Assembly (NCBI GenBank): GCA_003963115.1
Contig: RXJQ01000009.1
Location: 1-64,000, forward strand
DNA length: 64,000 nucleotides
Origin: Burkholderiales bacterium
GTDB taxonomy: Bacteria > Pseudomonadota > Gammaproteobacteria > Burkholderiales > Burkholderiaceae_C
Direction: 5' to 3'
The translations under genes were made by a program, and so were the position numbers. How positions within the stretch are numbered: the first letter of the stretch is position 1; every line of letters starts with the position of its first letter. The notes below the pieces were generated by a model. The model worked only from the letters and a program-made list of their open reading frames with translations. It had not been told where the DNA came from and did not search any database. Shown piece after piece: positions 42,708 through 51,193 of this stretch.

Positions 42708-45245
42708 ATGAAGATTGTCGTCGTTGGTCATGGCATGGTCGGCCACAAGTTCCTGGAGTCCCTGGCAGAAGCTGGTGTGCAGGGTGCCGACGTGACCGTC
42801 CTCTGTGAAGAGCCCCGCCCCGCTTATGACCGGGTGCACCTCTCCGCCTACTTCTCTGGCCAGACCGCCGAAGACCTGTCTCTTGTTGAAGAAGGCTTCT
42901 TCGAGCGCACGGGCTTCAAGCTGCGCCTGGCCGCACGCGCCGCGCACATCGAGCGCCGCACGAACACCGTCACCACGGTCGATGGCCAGCAGTTCAACTA
43001 CGACAAGCTGATCCTGGCCACGGGCTCCAATGCCTTCGTGCCGCCCGTGCCCGGTCGTGATCGCCCGAACTGCTTCGTCTACCGCACCATCGAAGACCTG
43101 GACGCCATGAAGGCGGCCGGCGCCAAGGCCAAGTCCGGCGTGGTGGTGGGCGGCGGCCTGCTGGGCCTGGAGTGCGCCAAAGCCCTGCGCGACATGGGCC
43201 TGGACACCCACGTGGTGGAGTTCGCGCCACGCCTGATGGCCGTGCAGGTTGACGAGGGCGGTGGCCGCATCCTGCGCAGCAAGATCGAAGAGTTGGGCGT
43301 GCACGTGCACACCAGCCGCAGCACGGTCGAGATCGTCGACGGCGCCGAGCACCGTCACCGCATGGTGTTCGCCGATGGCAGCTACCTGGAGACCGACATG
43401 ATCGTGTTCTCCGCCGGCATCCGGCCCCGCGATGAGCTGGCACGCCAATGCCTGCTGGCCGTGGGTGCACGGGGTGGCGTAGCGATTGACAGCCACTGCC
43501 GCACCAGCGACCACCACGTCTATGCCGTGGGCGAGTGTGCCTCCTGGAACGACCAGACCTTCGGCCTCGTGGCACCTGGCTACGACATGGCCCGCGTGGC
43601 CGCCAAGCACATTGCAGGCGACACCAACGCGGCCTTCGCCGGCGCCGACATGAGCACCAAGCTCAAGCTGATGGGCGTGGACGTGGCCTCGATCGGCGAT
43701 GCCCATGGCAAGACCCCGCACAGCCGATCCTTCCAGTATGTGGACGAGGTCAAGCAGATCTACAAGAAGATCGTGGTGAGCAGCGACGGTAAGCAGCTGC
43801 TGGGGGCCGTGCTGGTCGGCCATGCCGATGAATACGGCACCTTGCTGCAGATGGCCCTCAACGGCATCACCCTGCCGGCCGACCCCGAGTTCCTGATCCT
43901 GCCCTCCAGCGATGGCAAGGCCAAGCCCGGCCTGGGCCCCGACGCCTTACCTGACAGCGCCCAGATCTGCTCGTGCAACAGCGTGAGCAAGGGCCAGATC
44001 TGCGCCGCCGTGAGCGAGCAGAAGGTCTGCACCATCGCTGAGATGAAGGCCTGCACCAAGGCCGGCGCCACTTGCGGCGGCTGCGTCCCCCTGGTCACGC
44101 AGATCATGAAGAGCGAGATGAAGAAGCAAGGGATGGCGGTGAACAACCACATCTGCGAGCACTTCCCCTATTCGCGCCAGGAGCTCTTCCACCTGGTGCG
44201 CGTGGGCGAGATCAAGTCCTTCGACGATCTGCTGACCAAGCATGGCAAGGGCCTGGGCTGCGACATCTGCAAGCCGGCATCTGCGTCCATCTTCGCCTCG
44301 GTCTGGAACGAGTTCGTGCTCAAGAAGGAACTCGCCAGCCTGCAAGACAGCAATGACTACTACCTGGGCAACATCCAGAAGGACGGCACCTACTCGGTCG
44401 TGCCGCGCATGGCCGGTGGCGAAGTCACGCCCGACGGCCTGATCGCCGTGGGCCAGGTCGCCAAGAAGTACGGCCTCTACACCAAGGTGACGGGCGGTCA
44501 GCGCGTGGACCTGTTCGGTGCACGTGTGGAACAGTTGCCCTTGATCTGGGAAGAGCTGATTGCTGCGGGCTTCGAGTCGGGCCATGCCTATGGCAAGTCG
44601 CTGCGCACGGTCAAGAGCTGCGTGGGCTCGACCTGGTGCCGCTATGGTGTCGATGACAGCGTGGGTCTGGCCGTCGAGCTGGAGAACCGCTACAAGGGGC
44701 TGCGCGCCCCGCACAAGATCAAATTCGGTGTCTCGGGTTGCACGCGTGAATGCGCCGAAGCCCAGGGCAAGGACGTGGGTGTGATCGCCACCGAGAAGGG
44801 CTGGAACCTCTATGTGTGCGGCAACGGCGGCATGAAGCCTCGCCATGCCGAGCTGATCGCCTCGGACCTCACCAAGGCCGATCTGATCAAGCTGATCGAC
44901 CGCTTCCTGATGTTCTATGTGCGCACGGCCGACCGCCTGCAGCGCACCAGCACCTGGCGCGACAACCTCGAAGGCGGGCTGGACTATCTGAAAGAGGTGC
45001 TGCTGGCCGACAAGCTGGGCATCGCGGCCGAGCTCGAAGCGCAGATGCAACACGTGGTCAACACCTACCAGTGCGAATGGAAGACAGCTGTGACCAACCC
45101 GGAAGTCCGCAAGCGCTTCCGCTCCTTCGTCAACAGCGACGCCAAGGACGAGCGCATCGTCTTCGTCAAGGAGCGTGGCCAGATCCGCCCGGCCCGCGCC
45201 GAAGAGCGCGAGCACGCCTCCCCCGACGCCACGACCGCATCCTGA
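42708..45245 (+). CDS. nirB: Assimilatory NADH-nitrite reductase large subunit
   Basis: 845 residues. Order: FAD/NAD domain (IVVVGHGMVGHKFLE; GGGLLGLECAKAL), a BFD-like [2Fe-2S] domain (CSCNSVSKGQICAAV, CGGCVPL), then sulfite/nitrite reductase ferredoxin half-domain and the siroheme-[4Fe-4S] domain with CVGSTWCRYG and GVSGCTRECAEAQGKDVG. It reduces nitrite to ammonium with NADH in the cytoplasm. ATG 42708 has AAGGAG 5 bp upstream. It is first in the operon nirB-nirD-nasA-transporter. Confidence 0.96.
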   Translation: MKIVVVGHGMVGHKFLESLAEAGVQGADVTVLCEEPRPAYDRVHLSAYFSGQTAEDLSLVEEGFFERTGFKLRLAARAAHIERRTNTVTTVDGQQFNYDKLILATGSNAFVPPVPGRDRPNCFVYRTIEDLDAMKAAGAKAKSGVVVGGGLLGLECAKALRDMGLDTHVVEFAPRLMAVQVDEGGGRILRSKIEELGVHVHTSRSTVEIVDGAEHRHRMVFADGSYLETDMIVFSAGIRPRDELARQCLLAVGARGGVAIDSHCRTSDHHVYAVGECASWNDQTFGLVAPGYDMARVAAKHIAGDTNAAFAGADMSTKLKLMGVDVASIGDAHGKTPHSRSFQYVDEVKQIYKKIVVSSDGKQLLGAVLVGHADEYGTLLQMALNGITLPADPEFLILPSSDGKAKPGLGPDALPDSAQICSCNSVSKGQICAAVSEQKVCTIAEMKACTKAGATCGGCVPLVTQIMKSEMKKQGMAVNNHICEHFPYSRQELFHLVRVGEIKSFDDLLTKHGKGLGCDICKPASASIFASVWNEFVLKKELASLQDSNDYYLGNIQKDGTYSVVPRMAGGEVTPDGLIAVGQVAKKYGLYTKVTGGQRVDLFGARVEQLPLIWEELIAAGFESGHAYGKSLRTVKSCVGSTWCRYGVDDSVGLAVELENRYKGLRAPHKIKFGVSGCTRECAEAQGKDVGVIATEKGWNLYVCGNGGMKPRHAELIASDLTKADLIKLIDRFLMFYVRTADRLQRTSTWRDNLEGGLDYLKEVLLADKLGIAAELEAQMQHVVNTYQCEWKTAVTNPEVRKRFRSFVNSDAKDERIVFVKERGQIRPARAEEREHASPDATTAS

Positions 45246-45273
45246 TACACAAGGAACGCAAGGATTTCACACC

Positions 45274-45627
45274 ATGAATGCAAGCGACAAGCATTTCCAA
45301 GCCTCCTGCTGGACCGGGGCCTGCCACGTTGACGACATCCTGCCCAACACCGGCGTGTGTGCCTTGGTGAATGGCGAGCACGTGGCCATCTTCCGCGTGG
45401 GCCAGGACCAGTTCTACGGCATCGAGAACATCGACCCGATCACGGGCGCCAGCGTGCTCTCGCGCGGCCTGATCGGCAGCCTGGGCGATCACATCGTCGT
45501 GGCCTCGCCGCTGTACAAGCACCACTTCGATCTGCGCACCGGCCAGTGCCTGGAGGACAGCGCCTTGTCGGTACGCGCCTATGCCGTTGAAGTGCGCGAG
45601 GGCCGTGTGGGAGTGCTGACGGCATGA
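45274..45627 (+). CDS. nirD: Nitrite reductase small subunit
   Basis: 117 residues from MNASDKHFQASCW. The Rieske-like fold of NirD is recognisable (GVCALVNGEHVAIFRVGQDQFYGIENIDP; GDHIVVASPLYKHHFDLRTGQCL), but most canonical Rieske cysteine/histidine ligands are missing, as is normal for NirD. It partners NirB. Its end overlaps nasA by 4 bp. Confidence 0.95.
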   Translation: MNASDKHFQASCWTGACHVDDILPNTGVCALVNGEHVAIFRVGQDQFYGIENIDPITGASVLSRGLIGSLGDHIVVASPLYKHHFDLRTGQCLEDSALSVRAYAVEVREGRVGVLTA

Positions 45628-48536
45628 GCCTGGATGCGACGTCTCTGCGCCATGGCGGACGGTTGATGCTGGCTGTCGATGGACAGCCCCGGCAGACCCG
45701 TTCGACCTGCCCCTATTGCGGCACCGGCTGCGGCGTGCTCATCGAGTCCGTCGGGGAGCAGCTCGTCAATGTGCAGGGCGACCCGGACCACCCCGCCAAC
45801 TTTGGCCGCCTGTGCACCAAGGGCAGCACCCTGCACCTCACCGCCGCTGAAAGCGTGACGCGTCAGGCCCGCCTTCGCCAGCCCCTGCTGCGCGCCCAAC
45901 GTGGTGGCGACACGCACGCCGTGTCATGGGACGCCGCACTGCATCTGGCTGCCGATCGCTTGGCCGACATCATCAGTAGCCATGGTCCTGAAGCCGTGGG
46001 CTTCTACGGTTCAGGTCAGTTGCTGACCGAGGACTACTACGTTCTCAACAAGCTGGTCAAAGGCCTGATCGGCACGAACAACATCGACACCAACTCGCGC
46101 CTGTGCATGAGCAGCGCAGTGGCCGGCTACAAGGCCACGCTGGGTGTGGATGCGCCGCCCGCCTGTTATGACGACTTCCAGCATGCCGAGACGCTCTTCA
46201 TCGTGGGCGCCAACACGGCCTGGGCCCACCCCATTTTGTTTCGCCGCATCGAGGATGCGCGGCGTGCGCGCCCGAGCCAGAAGCTCATCGTGGCCGACCC
46301 GCGCCGCACCGAAACCGCCGAGGTCGCCGACCTCTTCCTGCAGATCCGCCCTGGTACCGACGTCGCGCTCTTCCATGGCCTGCTGCATGTGATCGTGCAG
46401 GAAGGCCTGCTCAACCACGACTACATCGCGCAGCACACGAATGGCTTTGCCGAGTTGCGTGCACTCGTGGCCAAGTACGAACCGGCCGCGGTGGCCGAGA
46501 CCTGCGGTGTCGCGATGGCCGACCTCATCCAGGCCGCGCGCTGGATGGGCGGCCACACGCCCACGCTGTCGCTCTACTGCCAAGGCCTGAACCAGAGCAG
46601 CCAAGGCACGGACAAGAACGCGGCCCTCATCAACATCCACCTGGCCACCGGCCAGATCGGCCTGCCGGGTGCCGGCCCGTTCTCGCTCACGGGCCAGCCC
46701 AATGCCATGGGTGGTCGGGAGGTGGGCGGCATGGCCAACTTGCTCAGCGCCCATCGGGACCTGGGCAATGCCCAGCACCGCGAAGAAGTGGCTGCGCTGT
46801 GGGGTGTGCCTTCGGTACCTGCCCAGCCCGGCAAGACCGCCGTGGAGATGTTCGAGGCCGCCGCGCGTGGCGAGATCAAGGCGCTGTGGATTGCCTGCAC
46901 CAACCCCGCGCAGTCCCTGCCCGATCAGCACACGGTGCGCCGCGCACTGGAAAAGGCCGAGTTCGTGGTGGTGCAGGAAGCCTTCGGCACCACGGCCACC
47001 TGCGAATACGCCGACCTGCTGCTGCCGGCCACCACCTGGGGCGAGAAGGACGGCACCGTCACCAACAGCGAACGGCGCATCAGCCGGGTGCAGCCTGCCG
47101 TGCCCGCTGAAGGTGAAGCGCGGCATGACTGGGCCATCTTCACGGCCCTGGGCCGCGAGCTGGAACAGCGCCTGCCTGAGCGTGTGGCCAGCTACCGCCC
47201 CGGCACCAGCACCCTGTTCCCCTACACCTCGCCAGAGAGCGTGTGGAACGAGCACCGCGAATCCACGCGTGGCCGCGACCTCGACATCACGGGCATGAGC
47301 TATGCCTTGCTCGAAACGCAAGGCCCGCAGCAATGGCCCATGAGCGAAGGTGAGGCGCAAGGCCAGGTCCGCCTGTATGCCGATGGCCGCTTCCCCACGG
47401 CGGACGGCCGTGCCAAGTTCGCCGCGGTCGAGTACCGCCCCCCTGTCGAGATCCCCGACGCCGAGTTCCCCTTCAGCCTCAACACGGGCCGCCTGCGCGA
47501 CCAGTGGCATGGCATGAGCCGCACGGGCACGCTGGGCCGGCTCTTCGGCCACATCAGCGAGCCCACGGTGGACCTGCACCCGCAGGATCTGGCCGAGCTG
47601 GGGTTGACGGAAGGTGACCTGGTCAAGGTGCGCTCGCGTCGCGGCATGGTGATCATCCCCGTGAGCGCTGCGCCGTCATTGGCACCGCGCCAGGCCTATA
47701 TCCCGATGCACTGGGGCAGCGAGTACATTGGTGGCCGAGGCGCCGAAGGTCAGCGCCTGTGCGGTGTCAATGCCCTGACCCAACCGGCCTTCTGCCCCAC
47801 GTCCAAACAGCCTGAGCTCAAGCACGCCACGGTGTCCGTCGAGCCCGTCGAGCTGCCCTGGAAGCTCGTGGCCATGGCCTGGCTGCCGGCGAGCAATGCG
47901 CTCATCGTGCGTGAAGCCGCAGCGCAAATGGGCCGCGAGCTGGCCTTCTTCAGCTGTGTGCCATTCGGCCGCGAGCCCGATGCCATGGGCCGTGTGGGCG
48001 TGCTGCTGCGGCTGGCCCACACACAGCCGCTGGCCGACGATCAGATCGCCATGCTGGAGCGCTGGTTCGGCATCGAAGGCAGCAGTGTGCTGCGCTATAC
48101 CGACACCGCACGGGCCCATCGCCGCGCCCTGCGTTTGTCTTCCCTGGATGAAAGCCAGCAGGTCGAAGCCTTCTTGATGGCGGGCGATGTGCGCGCGCAG
48201 GCCTGGCTGCGCCCCCTGCTGCAGGAAGACCAGCCCGTCGCGGCCTTGGGGACCATGCTGCTCCACCCCGGTGCGAAGGCGCAGGGCAAGGTGGCCTCGC
48301 GCGGCAAGCAGATCTGCGCCTGCTTTAATGTCACCGAGCCGCAGATCGAAGCCTGCGTCGCGACCTGCCAGGGTTCGGAAGACGAGCGCCTGGCCCAGTT
48401 GCAAGGGCAGTTGCGCTGCGGCACCAACTGCGGCTCGTGCGTGCCCGCCCTGCGCAAGATCATCCGGCTGGTTCCCATTGCCACCGAAGCCACCGCCGCA
48501 GCCCCTCTAGAGGCAGTCTCCCTCGCCAGCTCCTGA
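45624..48536 (+). CDS. nasA: Assimilatory nitrate reductase catalytic subunit
   Basis: 970 residues of the molybdopterin oxidoreductase family. The N-terminal [4Fe-4S] site is CPYCGTGCGV...CTKGS, followed by the bis-MGD domains (LCMSSAVAGY, QGLNQSSQGTDKNAALINIHLATGQIG, PLYG-type end region RLRDQWHGMSRTGTLGRLF). A C-terminal BFD-type [2Fe-2S] domain (CACFNVTEPQIEACV, CGTNCGSC) is fused, as in NasA/NasC of other proteobacteria. It reduces nitrate to nitrite in the cytoplasm. No signal peptide. ATG overlaps nirD by 4 bp. Confidence 0.96.
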   Translation: MSLDATSLRHGGRLMLAVDGQPRQTRSTCPYCGTGCGVLIESVGEQLVNVQGDPDHPANFGRLCTKGSTLHLTAAESVTRQARLRQPLLRAQRGGDTHAVSWDAALHLAADRLADIISSHGPEAVGFYGSGQLLTEDYYVLNKLVKGLIGTNNIDTNSRLCMSSAVAGYKATLGVDAPPACYDDFQHAETLFIVGANTAWAHPILFRRIEDARRARPSQKLIVADPRRTETAEVADLFLQIRPGTDVALFHGLLHVIVQEGLLNHDYIAQHTNGFAELRALVAKYEPAAVAETCGVAMADLIQAARWMGGHTPTLSLYCQGLNQSSQGTDKNAALINIHLATGQIGLPGAGPFSLTGQPNAMGGREVGGMANLLSAHRDLGNAQHREEVAALWGVPSVPAQPGKTAVEMFEAAARGEIKALWIACTNPAQSLPDQHTVRRALEKAEFVVVQEAFGTTATCEYADLLLPATTWGEKDGTVTNSERRISRVQPAVPAEGEARHDWAIFTALGRELEQRLPERVASYRPGTSTLFPYTSPESVWNEHRESTRGRDLDITGMSYALLETQGPQQWPMSEGEAQGQVRLYADGRFPTADGRAKFAAVEYRPPVEIPDAEFPFSLNTGRLRDQWHGMSRTGTLGRLFGHISEPTVDLHPQDLAELGLTEGDLVKVRSRRGMVIIPVSAAPSLAPRQAYIPMHWGSEYIGGRGAEGQRLCGVNALTQPAFCPTSKQPELKHATVSVEPVELPWKLVAMAWLPASNALIVREAAAQMGRELAFFSCVPFGREPDAMGRVGVLLRLAHTQPLADDQIAMLERWFGIEGSSVLRYTDTARAHRRALRLSSLDESQQVEAFLMAGDVRAQAWLRPLLQEDQPVAALGTMLLHPGAKAQGKVASRGKQICACFNVTEPQIEACVATCQGSEDERLAQLQGQLRCGTNCGSCVPALRKIIRLVPIATEATAAAPLEAVSLASS

Positions 48537-48572
48537 ACCCAGCACCACCACGCGCCCTCCAGCCACACCGCC

Positions 48573-49832
48573 ATGTCCAACTTCAAGCACTTCCTCAAAT
48601 CGGGGCACTCGCCCACGCTCTTTGCCTCCTTCCTGTACTTCATGTTCTCGTGCGGGATCTGGGTGCTCAACGGTGGCATGGCGCCTTTCATCGTCGAAGA
48701 CCTCAAGCTCAGCCAGGCTGAAAAAGGCCTGATGCTGTCGATACCCATCTTTGCTGGCGCCCTGATGCGCTTTCCGCTGGGCATCCTGGCGCAGTACATC
48801 GGCCGCAAGAAGGCCACGCTGGTCGAGATGACCATGATCTGCGCGGCCATGCTCTTTGGCTACCTGTTCGTCAACAGCTTCAGCTCGCTGCTGGCCATGG
48901 GTGCCCTGCTCGGCATCGCCGGCGCCAGCTTCGGCGTGGCCCTGTCGCTGGGTTCGGGCTCCTTCCCACCCCGCTACAAAGGGCTGGCCATGGGCATCGT
49001 GGGCGCGGGCAATGTGGGCACGGCGGTGTCCGTGCTGATCGCCCCGCGCGTGGCCCAGGCCTATGGCTGGCAGACGGTATATGGCTTTGCCGCCCTCACC
49101 ATCGTCATCCCCATGGTGATCATGATCGTGTTCGCCAAGGAGCCGTCTGACCGCGACGAGCACGGCACGCTGCGTGAGCACCTCTCCTGCCTCTTCGAAA
49201 AGGATGGCTGGGCTTTCTCGGCGATGTATGCCGTGACCTTCGGCGGCTTCATCGGCCTGACCACCTTCCTGCCCAGCTACTACTACGAGCAGTTCAAGGT
49301 GAGCAAGGTGGAAGCCGGCCAGCTGACCATGCTGGCGGCCTTCATGGGTGCGGCTGTGCGCGTGCTGGGCGGCTGGATCTCCGACCGCTGGGGCGGCGTC
49401 AACACCCTGACGGCCGTGATGTGCGTGGCGGCACTCAGCCTGTTCGCCTGCGGCCTGGCCGGCAACTCGCTGACCCTCACGACCTTGCTCTTGATGGTGT
49501 GCTTTGCCGCCCTGGGCGCAGGCAATGGTGCCGTGTTCCAGCTGGTGCCCCTGCGCTGGCCCCTGACCACCGCCGTGGCCGGCTCCATGATTGGCGAGCT
49601 GGGCGCGCTGGCAGGCGGCCTGGTACCCAATGCCATGAGCCAGTCCAAGCTGCACACAGGTTCTTTCTTCGGTGGCTTTGCCTCGATGGCCGCCGCCGCG
49701 ATACTGGCTCTGGTGATGATGCGGGTCATGCAGATCCGCTGGACACGCACCTGGGCCGAAAAGGGTGGTCGCGCCCGCTCTATCGGTAGCACCTCGGCCG
49801 TGTTCAATCAGACTGCCTCCTCCAGCCGCTGA
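48573..49832 (+). CDS. narK: Nitrate/nitrite transporter, MFS (NarK/NasA type)
   Basis: 419 residues, twelve predicted membrane segments. Both nitrate signatures are present: GLAMGIVGAGNVGTAVSVL after the fourth helix and ALGAGNGAVFQLVPLRWP in the C-terminal half. The GILAQYIGRKKA motif is the MFS loop between helices 2 and 3. It should import nitrate for NasA. 36 bp after nasA, so co-transcribed. The exact choice between NarK1 and NarK2 type or nitrate/nitrite exchange cannot be decided. Confidence 0.92.
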   Translation: MSNFKHFLKSGHSPTLFASFLYFMFSCGIWVLNGGMAPFIVEDLKLSQAEKGLMLSIPIFAGALMRFPLGILAQYIGRKKATLVEMTMICAAMLFGYLFVNSFSSLLAMGALLGIAGASFGVALSLGSGSFPPRYKGLAMGIVGAGNVGTAVSVLIAPRVAQAYGWQTVYGFAALTIVIPMVIMIVFAKEPSDRDEHGTLREHLSCLFEKDGWAFSAMYAVTFGGFIGLTTFLPSYYYEQFKVSKVEAGQLTMLAAFMGAAVRVLGGWISDRWGGVNTLTAVMCVAALSLFACGLAGNSLTLTTLLLMVCFAALGAGNGAVFQLVPLRWPLTTAVAGSMIGELGALAGGLVPNAMSQSKLHTGSFFGGFASMAAAAILALVMMRVMQIRWTRTWAEKGGRARSIGSTSAVFNQTASSSR

Positions 49833-49857
49833 ACCTGATCCCGATGCATCCGCCTTC

Positions 49858-49946
49858 GTTCAATCGGCTCACGAGGCCATATTGAGTTGTACCCCGGCCC
49901 AACAGGCTGTCTGGCCCCGCCCGGCTGAGTCGGTCGGGGCTTTTTT
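49858..49946 (+). promoter_or_regulatory. Hairpins and terminator before the FAD oxidoreductase gene (possible attenuator)
   Basis: A first hairpin (TTCAAT/ATTGAG with GGC-TCACGAG-GCC, 49858-49887), a second possible stem GGCC...GGCC (49896-49916), and a terminator GCCCCGCCCG/CGGTCGGGGC with TTTTTT (49914-49946) follow one another. The second stem shares bases with the terminator arm, so the two would exclude each other. The ATG comes 18 bp later, which suits attenuation as well as plain termination of the nir operon. Confidence 0.5.
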
Positions 49947-49963
49947 CTAGCAAGGCACTCGCC

Positions 49964-51187
49964 ATGAATCAACGCAAGAAGCTGGTCGTCATCGGCAATG
50001 GCATGGCCGGCATCCGCACCATCGAAGAGCTGCTGAAGATCGCGCCGGATCTGTACGACATCACGGTCTTTGGCGCCGAGCCTCACCCCAACTACAACCG
50101 CATCATGCTGTCGCCTGTGCTGGCTGGCGAGCAGACGATCGACGACATCATCCTCAACCCCGTGGCCTGGTACGCCCAGCATGGCATCACCCTGCACATG
50201 GGCAAGGTGGTGACCTCGGTCGATCGCCGCAACCGCATCGTCACAGCCGCAGACGGCACGCAGGCGCATTACGACCGCCTGCTGCTTGCCACGGGCTCGC
50301 AGCCCTTCGTGCTGCCGGTGCCGGGCCACGACCTCCCGGGCGTGATCACCTACCGCGACATCGCCGACACCAAGGCGATGATCGAGGCCACGCGCGCGCA
50401 CCAGCATGCCGTGGTGATCGGCGGTGGCCTGCTGGGGCTGGAAGCCGCCAACGGCCTGAACGTGCGCGGCATGAGTGTGACCGTGGTGCACCTCGCAGAC
50501 TGGTTGCTGGAGCGGCAACTCGACCCCGAGGCCGGCGAGTTGCTCAAAGCCAGCCTGGCCGAGCGTGGCCTGAAGTTCGCCTTGAGCGCCAGTACCTCGG
50601 CCTGCCTGGCCGATGAACAGGGACGCGTGCGCGCGGTCGAGCTCAAGGATGGGCAGCAGATCCCGGCTGACCTGGTGGTGATGGCCGCCGGCATCCGCCC
50701 GGATGTGCGCCTGGCCACCAGCATGGGCCTGCAATGCCAGCGGGGCATCCTGGTGACCGACACCTTGCAGACCTTGACCGATCCGCGCATCTATGCGGTA
50801 GGCGAATGCGCCAGCCACCGGGGCACGGCCTATGGCCTGGTCTCGCCTTTGTATGAGCAGGCCGTGGTCTGCGCCAATCACCTGGCCAACTACGGCATCG
50901 GCCTCTACCTGGGCAGCCAGATCTGCACCAAGCTCAAGGTCACCGGCATCGACCTGTTCTCGGCCGGCGACTTCATGGGCGCCGAGGGCACGGACAGCAT
51001 CGTCCTGCGCGACCCGGTTCGCGGCGTCTACAAGAAGCTGGTGCTCAAGGGCGATGTGCTGGTCGGTACATGCCTTTATGGCGACATCCAGGACGGCGCC
51101 TGGTACTTCGACCTGATCCGACAAGGCCAGAACGTGGCCGACCAGCGCGACACCCTGGTGTTCGGGCCGCAAGACCCGGCGCCCTGA
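49964..51187 (+). CDS. NAD(P)/FAD-dependent oxidoreductase, likely electron donor to NasA
   Basis: 407 residues, equal to the N-terminal FAD/NAD half of NirB (KLVVIGNGMAGIRTIEELL; NYNRIMLSPVLAGEQT; AVVIGGGLLGLEAANGL; YAVGECASHRGTAYG), without the BFD and siroheme parts. Small stand-alone reductases of this type pass electrons from NAD(P)H to NasA, as NasB does. It lies behind the nitrate transporter with a terminator-like structure between. It ends 6 bp before the convergent kinase gene. Confidence 0.85.
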   Translation: MNQRKKLVVIGNGMAGIRTIEELLKIAPDLYDITVFGAEPHPNYNRIMLSPVLAGEQTIDDIILNPVAWYAQHGITLHMGKVVTSVDRRNRIVTAADGTQAHYDRLLLATGSQPFVLPVPGHDLPGVITYRDIADTKAMIEATRAHQHAVVIGGGLLGLEAANGLNVRGMSVTVVHLADWLLERQLDPEAGELLKASLAERGLKFALSASTSACLADEQGRVRAVELKDGQQIPADLVVMAAGIRPDVRLATSMGLQCQRGILVTDTLQTLTDPRIYAVGECASHRGTAYGLVSPLYEQAVVCANHLANYGIGLYLGSQICTKLKVTGIDLFSAGDFMGAEGTDSIVLRDPVRGVYKKLVLKGDVLVGTCLYGDIQDGAWYFDLIRQGQNVADQRDTLVFGPQDPAP

Positions 51188-51193
51188 GGTCGG

